From an uncultured Lachnospiraceae bacterium (GTDB lineage Bacteria; Bacillota; Clostridia; Lachnospirales; Lachnospiraceae): 52,839 nucleotides of DNA. The notes beneath the pieces are model-generated. The model was not told where the DNA came from. It saw only the letters and a list, made by a program, of their open reading frames with translations, and did not search any database. The stretch is from the NCBI GenBank assembly GCA_947644545.1, contig CANRZW010000026.1:1-52839 (forward strand). Direction: 5' to 3'. Each line of letters begins with the position of its first letter. The first letter of the stretch is position 1. Shown piece by piece: positions 42,825-49,712 of this stretch. The translations under genes were made by a program, and so were the position numbers.

Positions 42825-43982
42825 CTAAATGCGGGAGGAGCGGCTGACGGCAAGAAGCTTCTGGCGCATCTCGTCTTCGATGCGGATAAGCTCGGTCTCC
42901 GCGCTGCGCCGTTTGGCACGGCCTTCTTCCTGGATCTTCATGACCTCGTCAAGGGTGCTGATCAGTGTCTGGTTGGTAGCGGTGAGAGTCTCGATGTCCA
43001 CGATGCCCCGCTCACTTTCCCGGGCAGTCTCGATGGTGGCGGTCTTAAGCGCTTCTGCGTTTTTCTTTAAGAGGGCATTGGTCATATCCGTCACTTCCTT
43101 CTGGGCTCTTGCGGCTTCACTGGAATGGTTTAAGCCGATGGCAATCACCATCTGGCTCTTCCAGAGGGGGATGGTATTCACAAGCGTGGACTGTATCTTC
43201 TCTGACATAGCAGTATCGTTGCTTTGGATCAGCCGGATCTGGGGCGCCATCTGCATGGAGATTGTTCTGGTCAGTTCCAGATCGTAGATTTTCTTCTCGA
43301 AACGCTCACACATGGAGGCGTAGTCGTTGGCAGCCTGGGTATCTTCCGGGAGAGAACTCTGCTCGGCCTTTTGTAGAAGAGCCGCAAGCTCCACGGTCCG
43401 GGCTTGCTGCAGCTTCTGCTTGCCGGCCAGGATATACATGGAAAGCTCCTTGAAATAGTTAAGGTTCAGCTCGTACATCTTGTCCAGCATGGCAGCATCC
43501 TTGAGCAATGTTACCTGATGGTTTTCCATGACTTTGCAGATCTTATTGATGTTGGCCTCCGCCTTGTCATATTTGATCTTCAGACTTTCCAGCTTATTGC
43601 TGCTCTTCTTGAAAAAGCCGAAGAGGCCCTTTTCTTCTTCCTCATCAAATTCTTTCAGCTCTGTGACCACGTCCGCCAGCATCTGACCGATCTCGCCCAT
43701 ATCCTTGGTGCGCACGTTGTTTAAGGCGCTCTCCGAGAAATCCGCGATCTTTTTCTGACTGCCTGCGCCATACTGCATCACCAGCTGGGTATCGGTGATA
43801 TCAATCTGGGCAGCGAAATCGTTCACCATTTTCTGTTCCTCAGGCGTCAGCACTACTTCGGGCGCCTTGGGCTCTTCCTCTGCTACGGTGAGGGATGTGT
43901 CTTCTGCCGCTGTGGTCTGCGCAAAAGGCGACAGGGTCAGGGTCGGCGCTTCTTTCAACATTTCATCCAGATTACTGCTCAT
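42825..43982 (-). CDS. TelA-like toxic anion resistance protein
   Basis: About 385 residues, soluble and helical. Family features include NKLESLKIKYDKAEANINKICKVMENHQVTLLKDAAMLDKMYELNLNYFKELSMYI... (as separate conserved blocks), LWKSQMVIAIGLNHSSEAARAQKEVTDMTNALL and EETRQ-type C-terminal coil. Named from tellurite resistance loci; a role in envelope stress has been proposed for the TelA-XpaC pair. The start at 43982 is chosen because GGAGG lies 8 nt upstream; earlier in-frame ATGs overlap the ribosome site. Confidence 0.9.
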   Translation of the reverse strand: MSSNLDEMLKEAPTLTLSPFAQTTAAEDTSLTVAEEEPKAPEVVLTPEEQKMVNDFAAQIDITDTQLVMQYGAGSQKKIADFSESALNNVRTKDMGEIGQMLADVVTELKEFDEEEEKGLFGFFKKSSNKLESLKIKYDKAEANINKICKVMENHQVTLLKDAAMLDKMYELNLNYFKELSMYILAGKQKLQQARTVELAALLQKAEQSSLPEDTQAANDYASMCERFEKKIYDLELTRTISMQMAPQIRLIQSNDTAMSEKIQSTLVNTIPLWKSQMVIAIGLNHSSEAARAQKEVTDMTNALLKKNAEALKTATIETARESERGIVDIETLTATNQTLISTLDEVMKIQEEGRAKRRSAETELIRIEDEMRQKLLAVSRSSRI

Positions 43983-44025
43983 GTTCATGTCCTCCATTCT
44001 GTTTGGGTAGTATCTTCCTATTGTT

Positions 44026-45465
44026 TCAATGGGTGGTGAAATCCATGTCATTCATCAGACCTTCTCTTGCCAGCATGGTCTTTAATACCTGTGCGTCGGT
44101 GGTCGCATCCAGAACCGCGTCTTGGAAGAGATTATTCAGAAGTTCGGTATAGGCCTGGTTGATGGTATCCAGCGTATTCTCAATCTCCGCCTTAGCGGCG
44201 ATGATATCGTCTCCGGGTGCGCTCACCCGGTCAAATTCCTCATAGGCCTCCACCAGCTTTAAGGTGGTGGGAAGGTAGTAGTTCATCAGCTTATGCATCC
44301 GGTGCATCTGCTCCGGATGTTCCCGTACACTGGCGAACAGATCTTTTAACAGGTTCTCCATCCGAAAAAGCTTGGCAGAGATCACTTCTCCGGGAATCTT
44401 GTCGTTCAGGAGATGAAGCTTGCGGATGCATTCCATGCCTTCCGCGACCATGGCGTTAAGTTCTGCTTCCTGCTCCGGCAGGTCCCTCGCCTGTTCGTTG
44501 TCTGCAGCCGGGGCATTGTGTGTATTTTGCTGTACAGTGGATTTACGGTTTTCCGCTTCCAGCATCCGGCAGTTGTTCTCCGTCTCCAGATACTGTCTGT
44601 AGATGTCGTCGCTCAGCATGAAGCAGGTCTTCTTTGCATCCAGATGGCCTTCCGGAAACATGCCAAGCTTTATCATTTTCTGCAGATCCTTGATCACCCG
44701 GCGGGCTTTCCTGCCGGTGCTTCTGGCCAGATGTTCGATCTCGCCGTACAGGTTGCGGCCGCAAAGCCCGGCATAGCGCTGCGCCAGCTTCAGACGTCTC
44801 CGCTGGCCGATGCCCAGGCGGATCATGCCTGCGAATAATGCCACAAAGAGCAGATTGATGATCCATCCCGGCAGGCTCGCAGTACCTTCCACCAACATTG
44901 CGGTGAAGTGAAGGAACGTGATCAACAGGGTAATGCCCAGACCGATTCCGCCGAAGATCTGGTAGAGAACGTTGGATACGTTTCCTACCTTTTTAAATTG
45001 GGAGGGCAGAAGGGCCGTGGTATTTGCATGGGTGGGGATACCGGGTGCCGACTGCCAGGAGGATGCCTGCGGCGTGTTGGCATAGGGGTTGTCTGCCTGC
45101 CCGGCGGCGCCTGTCTGGCGGTACATCTGTCTGGCCTGCCGGCGGGCCTGTTCCTGCCGCCTGGCCTTTTCCTGCTGCCGCATCTGCTCTCTGGCCTGCT
45201 TTGTCTGTTTGCTGGTTTGTCGGTATTCCTGTTTGCCGGCCTGATAAGCCTGTCCCTGCGTCTGCTTCTGCGTTTGCTGTCGTGATGTCTCCTGTGTCTC
45301 TCCGTAGTCCACAAAGGAAATATGTTTTCCCACTTCATTTAAAGCGTTGACGACACTCTGGGAAACCAGACGGTTCAGTGTGCTGTAGTCTCCGCCCTGT
45401 AAGGCGTCTGACAGAGCATCCATGATCTGTTCGCCCATGTTATGTTCGCTCTGATTATCCTTCAT
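44026..45465 (-). CDS. XpaC-like (5-bromo-4-chloroindolyl phosphate hydrolysis family) protein
   Basis: 479 residues, typical partner of TelA. The N-terminal part (about 60-130) is a Gln/Arg/Lys-rich low-complexity tract (QTKQAREQMRQQEKARRQEQ). Two helices follow (VLYQIFGGIGLGITLLITFLHFTA and GWIINLLFVALFAGMIRLGI), then a cytoplasmic helical domain with a winged-helix-like segment (YGEIEHLARSTGRKARRVIKDLQKMIKLGMFPEGHLD) and the conserved LHLLNDKIPGEVISAKLFRMENLLKDLF. GAGG lies about 9 nt before the ATG. Confidence 0.88.
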   Translation of the reverse strand: MKDNQSEHNMGEQIMDALSDALQGGDYSTLNRLVSQSVVNALNEVGKHISFVDYGETQETSRQQTQKQTQGQAYQAGKQEYRQTSKQTKQAREQMRQQEKARRQEQARRQARQMYRQTGAAGQADNPYANTPQASSWQSAPGIPTHANTTALLPSQFKKVGNVSNVLYQIFGGIGLGITLLITFLHFTAMLVEGTASLPGWIINLLFVALFAGMIRLGIGQRRRLKLAQRYAGLCGRNLYGEIEHLARSTGRKARRVIKDLQKMIKLGMFPEGHLDAKKTCFMLSDDIYRQYLETENNCRMLEAENRKSTVQQNTHNAPAADNEQARDLPEQEAELNAMVAEGMECIRKLHLLNDKIPGEVISAKLFRMENLLKDLFASVREHPEQMHRMHKLMNYYLPTTLKLVEAYEEFDRVSAPGDDIIAAKAEIENTLDTINQAYTELLNNLFQDAVLDATTDAQVLKTMLAREGLMNDMDFTTH

Positions 45466-45534
45466 ATGATAAAACCTCGTCGTGTATGAAAGTATTATGT
45501 ATAAAGATTGTGCTATAGAAAATCTTTAAATTCT

Positions 45535-45563
45535 ATTATCACACATTGAACGCTGCTTCGCAA
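45535..45563 (-). promoter_or_regulatory. Sigma-A promoter of the xpaC-telA-CPBP set
   Basis: On the minus strand TTGCGA (45563-45558), 17 bp, GATAAT (45540-45535), with TGT directly before the -10 as an extended element. Start near 45528 gives a leader of about 60 nt, which contains the inverted repeat AAAGATT/AATCTTT (45503-45509 and 45521-45527 on the plus strand). Confidence 0.5.
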
Positions 45564-45697
45564 TCAGTTTCCTTATTTTTTTGACAAAAAAGAAGGCAAT
45601 GGATCACTCTTTGATGTGAATGCGGATCTATAGAAAGTAAAATATAATTGACTTAATGTATGTTATATGATACCCTGTTTTTGAAAGGGGGGGGTAA

Positions 45698-45898
45698 ATG
45701 GCGAGGAACATCGCGATTAAAGTTGCGCGGGCCGAGAAGGATATGACACAGAAGGAGCTGGCGGAAGCCGTGGGAGTATCGCGGCAGACCGTGAATGCGA
45801 TCGAGCAGGGAGAATATAATCCGACGATCAAATTATGCCGTTCCATCTGCCGGGTATTGGGGAAGCGCCTTGACGATCTGTTCTGGGAAGAAGAATAG
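45698..45898 (+). CDS. Small XRE-family HTH regulator
   Basis: 66-residue Cro/CI-type DNA-binding protein: MTQKELAEAVGVSRQTVNAIEQGEYNPTIKLCRSICRVLGKRLDDLFWEEE, a fold without extra domain. Such proteins are usually cotranscribed with a small membrane protein, as here (gap 43 bp). The ribosome site lies in a run of G (AAAGGGGGGGG) 4 nt before the ATG. Confidence 0.93.
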   Translation: MARNIAIKVARAEKDMTQKELAEAVGVSRQTVNAIEQGEYNPTIKLCRSICRVLGKRLDDLFWEEE

Positions 45899-45941
45899 GA
45901 TCGGGAGATAAGAAGAATATGGCAGAATGGAGGGAGTTGTA

Positions 45942-46415
45942 ATGATGAAGAATAGAAAGACACGAAGAAACAGGCTGGACGAAATGCAGGAGCAGAAACT
46001 TTTAAAGATTGAACACAACGGATGCTGGTTCGCCTTTTGCGGGCTGGCCGTTGTAGTAGTTGTGGAATGCTGCCTTGGGGTGGACTGGAAAACGATTGCC
46101 GGGGAATGGATCGTCTTTATGTGTCTGGCAGTGTATATCGTGATCGGCTGTATAAGGAACGGTATTTGGGACAGGAGACTGGAGCCGACGCCGAAGGTGA
46201 ATTTCTGTGCGAGCCTGATCGCAGGAGGCATATGCGGCGTGCTGCAGTTTGTCAGATCTTACAGAGAATATCATGCCTTACTTGGGGCAGGAGCCGCGGG
46301 CGTGTTTATGCTTGGGTTTGTAACGGTGGTCTGTTACGGGGCGTTGACAGTTGCGAGAGCTGTCTATCTTAAGCGGGTAGAGCGGCTGGAGGCGGAAGAG
46401 GAAGACAGAAATTAA
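45942..46415 (+). CDS. Small membrane protein (four helices), XRE partner
   Basis: About 157 residues with four hydrophobic segments (FAFCGLAVVVVVECCLGV, WIVFMCLAVYIVIGCI, NFCASLIAGGICGVLQFV, GVFMLGFVTVVCYGALTVARAVYL) and a charged N-terminus. It looks like the DUF-type partner of small XRE regulators in Lachnospiraceae. GGAGGGAGTTG precedes the paired ATG at 45942/45945. It precedes the NatA-like gene by 68 bp. Function unknown. Confidence 0.75.
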   Translation: MMKNRKTRRNRLDEMQEQKLLKIEHNGCWFAFCGLAVVVVVECCLGVDWKTIAGEWIVFMCLAVYIVIGCIRNGIWDRRLEPTPKVNFCASLIAGGICGVLQFVRSYREYHALLGAGAAGVFMLGFVTVVCYGALTVARAVYLKRVERLEAEEEDRN

Positions 46416-46483
46416 TCGAATGATTTCTTTCGGTACGCAGTACCGCAGGAATAAAGAGTAAGAGAAAGAAAGGGGAATTGCAA

Positions 46484-47308
46484 GTGATCATTGCGGATCA
46501 TCTGATAAAGACTTTTGTCAGGAATGAAAAGAAAAACAAAAAGAGTGAAATCAAAGCCGTGGATGATATTTCCTTAACGGTCAGGGAAGGGGAGATCGTG
46601 GGAATCCTTGGGCCGAATGGGGCCGGTAAGACGACACTGCTGCGTATGATGTCCAGGCTGATGAAGCCGACAAGGGGACAGGTCAGCATCCGGATCGGAC
46701 AGACGGAGATGACAGACGAGATTGAGGTTAAGCGGCATATCGGCTATCTGTCCAATAACACGAAGCTGTACGGCAGGCTTTCCACAAGAGAACTGCTGCA
46801 GATGCTGGGGACGATCTACGGTATTCCGGAAGAGACTGTGGAGGAGAGGATCAGGCAGATCAGTGAGGTGTTGTCCATGGATGCGTTTCTGGACAACCGG
46901 ATCGAGAAGCTGTCGACGGGGCAGACCCAGCGGGCTTCGATTGCCAGATGCCTGGTGCATGACCCGCAGGTCTATATCTTCGACGAACCGACGCTGGGGC
47001 TGGATATCATCAGCAGCGCGGCGATCATTGATTTCATGAAAAGGGAGCGGGAGAGGGGAAAGACGGTGCTCTACTCCACGCATTACATGGAAGAGGCGGA
47101 ATATCTCTGTGATCGGATCGTGTTGATCCATCAGGGAAAGATCATCAGGGAGGGAACGCCGGCGGAATTGAAAGAGCGGACGAAGAAGGACAGTCTGCGG
47201 GATGTTTTCTCGGGACTGATCTTGGAAGAAGACGGCAAGACGATGCCGGCTGCAGCCGGCGGTTCACAGGAGAGGCCGGGCAGCATGGAAGGAGGGCGTG
47301 CAGAATGA
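46484..47308 (+). CDS. NatA-like ABC transporter ATP-binding protein
   Basis: About 274 residues. Walker A GPNGAGKTTLL (43-53), signature LSTGQTQRASIARCL, Walker B VYIFDEPTLGLD, and switch His in STHYMEEAEYLCD. NatA-type, partner of the next gene. A GTG start at 46484 has AAAGGGG 8 nt upstream; TTG 46478 is also possible. The last 4 bp overlap the permease gene (ATGA). Confidence 0.9.
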   Translation: MIIADHLIKTFVRNEKKNKKSEIKAVDDISLTVREGEIVGILGPNGAGKTTLLRMMSRLMKPTRGQVSIRIGQTEMTDEIEVKRHIGYLSNNTKLYGRLSTRELLQMLGTIYGIPEETVEERIRQISEVLSMDAFLDNRIEKLSTGQTQRASIARCLVHDPQVYIFDEPTLGLDIISSAAIIDFMKRERERGKTVLYSTHYMEEAEYLCDRIVLIHQGKIIREGTPAELKERTKKDSLRDVFSGLILEEDGKTMPAAAGGSQERPGSMEGGRAE

Positions 47309-49341
47309 ATACGAAGATCATCAGAACTTTGGTGAAGAAAGAGATGCTGGATGTCTTCCGCGACAAGAAGACCGTGATCATGATGCTGGTGGTGCCTGTC
47401 ATTCTGTATCCGCTGATCTTTATCGGAGCCATGCAGGTGGTGACTTTAATCTCTTCCAGTATGGAGACGCAGAATTACAGAATCGCGGTGGATGCCAAGG
47501 ACGAGGGCGCCTTTCTCCATAAGTTGTTGGAGAGCGGGGAGGCAGACAGCGACGACGAAACAGACAGCGCATACGAGATCACAATCGTAGATGCAGACTC
47601 CGTCGCCGACTACGAGGCTGCCTTAAATGAGGAGGTTATCGATGTCTATGTGTCGGGGCAGATGCAGGACGGGCGGATGCAGTATGACATATATTATCTG
47701 CATTCTGTCACTAACTCGGATTATGCGGCCGGCATTGTTATGGAGGCTTTCAATAAGCTGCGGGAAGAGATGACGAGAGCGCGGATCGAGGAAGCCGGCC
47801 TTAACGTACATGAGATTCTGGAGCCGATCGGCTATGAGAAGGAAAACATGTCCAGCAGCGAGCAGTCTCTGGGCAGTATCATGGGCTCGGTCCTGCCCTT
47901 TATGCTGATCATCAGTCTGCTGATGGGCACCATGTATCCGGCCATTGATACGACGGCGGGGGAACGGGAGAGGGGAACGCTGGAAACGATACTGACCCTG
48001 CCGGTGTCGAACAGACAGCTGATTGTGTCGAAGTTCATTACGGTGGCGGCGATCGGCATGATCTCGGCGCTCCTGAATATTCTTTCCATGGGCGGTATTG
48101 CCTTCTATATCTATGCAATCCTGGAGATGCAGACGGATGCGGGTTCTTTTGACATGGTGATGTTTGCGCCGGCGATCCTGGTATGTATGCTGTCCATATT
48201 TGCCTTTTCGCTGTTCATCAGTGCGGTGACCATGTGCGTGACTTCTTTTGCGAGGAGCTATAAGGAGGCGAACAACTATATTACGCCGTTGATGCTGGTG
48301 GTGATGTTTGTGGGCTATATCGGGTTTATTCCCAATCTGGAACTGACGCAGGCCATGGCGATGTTTCCGGTGGCGAATATCTGTCTGCTGATCAAGAATA
48401 TGCTGGCGTTTAAGGTGGATTACGGAATGATCGCGGTGGTACTTATCAGCAATGTGGCCTATGCGGTGATAGCGATCCTGTTTCTTAGCAAGATCTATGA
48501 CAGTGAGGCAATTCTGTTCTCGGAACAGAAGGGCAGCCTGCAGCTGTTTGAAAAGAGAAGCAATCTGCGTAAAGGCGGCGTCCCCACCGTATCGGATGTC
48601 TGGTTTGTGGTGGCAGTAACGATCCTGCTGGTATTGTATGTGGGCAGCCTGCTGCAGGTAAAATACGGCCTGGCAGGCGTATTTGGTACCCAGATGATCC
48701 TGCTCCTTGTGCCGTTTGCGCTGGTATTCTATACGAAGAAAGATATTCGGCAGACTTACGGTTTTGTACAAACAGGGGCAGCTGGTTTTCTTGGCGGTGC
48801 ATGTCTGATTACCGGCCTGTATCTGATCAATATTGTGCTGGCCAGCGGGTTGGCGCGGCTTTTCCCGGAGAGTGCGGGGAATGTGGAGACGACATTTTCC
48901 GTGATCCTGGAAGACAACGTACTGGCAGCATTTGTCGTGATCGCCCTGGCACCTGCAGTCTGTGAAGAGATGCTGTTCCGCGGGCTGATCCTGCATTCTC
49001 TGAAAGCGAGATACCGAATAGTATCGGCGATTGCCATAACGGCGGCGCTGTTTGGCGCTTATCATATGAGCCTGGTGAAGTTTATTCCGACAGGGCTTCT
49101 GGGACTGGCGCTGTGTTATGTGACGTGGCGGACGGGCAGTATCTATCCGGCGATGATGATGCATTTTCTCAACAATGCTTTCAGCGTGATGATCACCTAC
49201 TTTCCGGAGCAGATTGGCCAGGCCGTACCGATCCTTGCCAAGGAAACCCCTGCATTTTCGGATATGATGTTGTTGTGCGGGGCCGGGCTGATTCTGGTGG
49301 GTATCGGCGGGTATGTGCTTGGAAAGTGCAGGCGGCCGTGA
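47305..49341 (+). CDS. NatB-like ABC permease fused to a CPBP intramembrane protease
   Basis: 678 residues. Residues 1-400 are an ABC-2 permease of NatB type (FRDKKTVIMMLVVPVILYPLIFIGAM, large extracytoplasmic loop, AGERERGTLETILTLPVSNRQLIVSKF). From about 430 a second membrane domain is CPBP-like: VCEEMLFRG (E554, E555, R559), FGAYH (H587), and HFLNNAFSV. Permease and protease in one chain fits export and processing, or resistance to a membrane-active peptide. Translationally coupled to the ATPase. Two short tandem repeats with mini-ORFs start 26 bp after its stop. Confidence 0.9.
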   Translation: MNTKIIRTLVKKEMLDVFRDKKTVIMMLVVPVILYPLIFIGAMQVVTLISSSMETQNYRIAVDAKDEGAFLHKLLESGEADSDDETDSAYEITIVDADSVADYEAALNEEVIDVYVSGQMQDGRMQYDIYYLHSVTNSDYAAGIVMEAFNKLREEMTRARIEEAGLNVHEILEPIGYEKENMSSSEQSLGSIMGSVLPFMLIISLLMGTMYPAIDTTAGERERGTLETILTLPVSNRQLIVSKFITVAAIGMISALLNILSMGGIAFYIYAILEMQTDAGSFDMVMFAPAILVCMLSIFAFSLFISAVTMCVTSFARSYKEANNYITPLMLVVMFVGYIGFIPNLELTQAMAMFPVANICLLIKNMLAFKVDYGMIAVVLISNVAYAVIAILFLSKIYDSEAILFSEQKGSLQLFEKRSNLRKGGVPTVSDVWFVVAVTILLVLYVGSLLQVKYGLAGVFGTQMILLLVPFALVFYTKKDIRQTYGFVQTGAAGFLGGACLITGLYLINIVLASGLARLFPESAGNVETTFSVILEDNVLAAFVVIALAPAVCEEMLFRGLILHSLKARYRIVSAIAITAALFGAYHMSLVKFIPTGLLGLALCYVTWRTGSIYPAMMMHFLNNAFSVMITYFPEQIGQAVPILAKETPAFSDMMLLCGAGLILVGIGGYVLGKCRRP

Positions 49342-49367
49342 ATATCGTCCTGTTTTCAAGGAGTATT

Positions 49368-49427
49368 ATGAAAGTCTTCGACTTTCACAGTATGGATGGC
49401 CATGCGGCCCGCCCGACGGCAGGCTGA
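49368..49427 (+). CDS. Possible mini-ORF 1 (19 residues) in 78-bp unit A
   Basis: MKVFDFHSMDGHAARPTAG, TGA stop, with AAGGAG (49358-49363) 4 nt upstream of ATG. It starts 26 bp after the NatB-CPBP stop and would be cotranscribed with it. It may be a secreted or processed peptide, or only a chance frame in a hairpin repeat. No signal peptide. Unrecognised. Confidence 0.35.
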   Translation: MKVFDFHSMDGHAARPTAG

Positions 49428-49445
49428 GCATGATGGAGTTTTACT

Positions 49446-49493
49446 ATGAAAGTCTTCGACTTTCACAGCATGGATGGCCATGCGGCCCGCTAA
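49446..49493 (+). CDS. Possible mini-ORF 2 (15 residues) in 78-bp unit B
   Basis: MKVFDFHSMDGHAAR and TAA, identical to the first 15 residues of mini-ORF 1; a changed codon ends it earlier. GGAG (49435-49438) lies 7 nt before the ATG. The conserved 15 residues with one silent difference favour some selection on this stretch, though RNA structure explains it as well. Confidence 0.3.
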   Translation: MKVFDFHSMDGHAAR

Positions 49494-49523
49494 GCGCCAG
49501 GTTGTGCATGATGGAGGTTTAAT

Positions 49524-49631
49524 ATGATGTGGAATCGATTACAGCATTATAGACAAAATTACAGTCCGTGTTTTGGAACAAGTGCCAATTTACAAATAAA
49601 CCGGGGAAGTGCTATAGTAGTAACGGACTAA
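49524..49631 (+). CDS. Possible 35-residue ORF after the 78-bp units
   Basis: Frame of 35 codons starting MMWNRLQHYRQ with GGAGG (49513-49517) 6 nt upstream, provided by the end of unit B. It ends on the predicted start site of the amylosucrase-like gene and overlaps that promoter, so it is less likely to be a real gene. Unrecognised. Confidence 0.2.
   Translation: MMWNRLQHYRQNYSPCFGTSANLQINRGSAIVVTD
49589..49618 (+). promoter_or_regulatory. Sigma-A promoter of the GH13 gene
   Basis: TTTACA (49589-49594), 18 bp, TATAGT (49613-49618). Start expected near 49626, about 87 nt before the ATG. A cre-like operator follows directly downstream of the start site. Confidence 0.55.
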
Positions 49632-49633
49632 AG

Positions 49634-49647
49634 TGTAACCGATTTCA
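49634..49647 (+). promoter_or_regulatory. cre-like / LacI-type operator
   Basis: TGTAACCGATTTCA fits the catabolite-response consensus TGNAANCGNWNNCA and is pseudo-palindromic about the central CG. Placed just after the predicted start site, it would repress as a roadblock. CcpA or the LacI regulator at 51752 could be the ligand. Confidence 0.6.
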
Positions 49648-49712
49648 CTATGTTACGCGTATAGGAAACAGCATAACAGATTTTGCAGACAGTAAAAGGA
49701 CGGTAAAGGGCA

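Larger units (their letters stand above)
49367..49522 (+). repeat. Two tandem 78-bp units with hairpins and mini-ORFs
   Basis: Unit A 49367-49444 and unit B 49445-49522. The first 46 bp differ by one base (T to C at 49391/49469), the remaining 32 bp by about ten. Each unit has hairpin GAAAGTC-TTC-GACTTTC (49370-49386 and 49448-49464) and a second stem GTATGG or GCATGG with CCATGC (49390-49405 and 49468-49483). The single difference keeps the RNA pair (U-G or C-G) and is silent in the mini-ORF. Each unit ends with GCATGATGGAG, the ribosome site for the next ATG. Confidence 0.9.

Noticed and set aside
45611..45676. Clear promoter for the XRE regulator
   Set aside because: TATAAT (45643) and TTGACT (45648) are present but in the wrong order or spacing to form one promoter; no confident call.
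47623..49359. Long open frame on the minus strand (578 codons)
   Set aside because: Shadow of the NatB-CPBP gene; His/Gln/Arg-rich product and no ribosome site.
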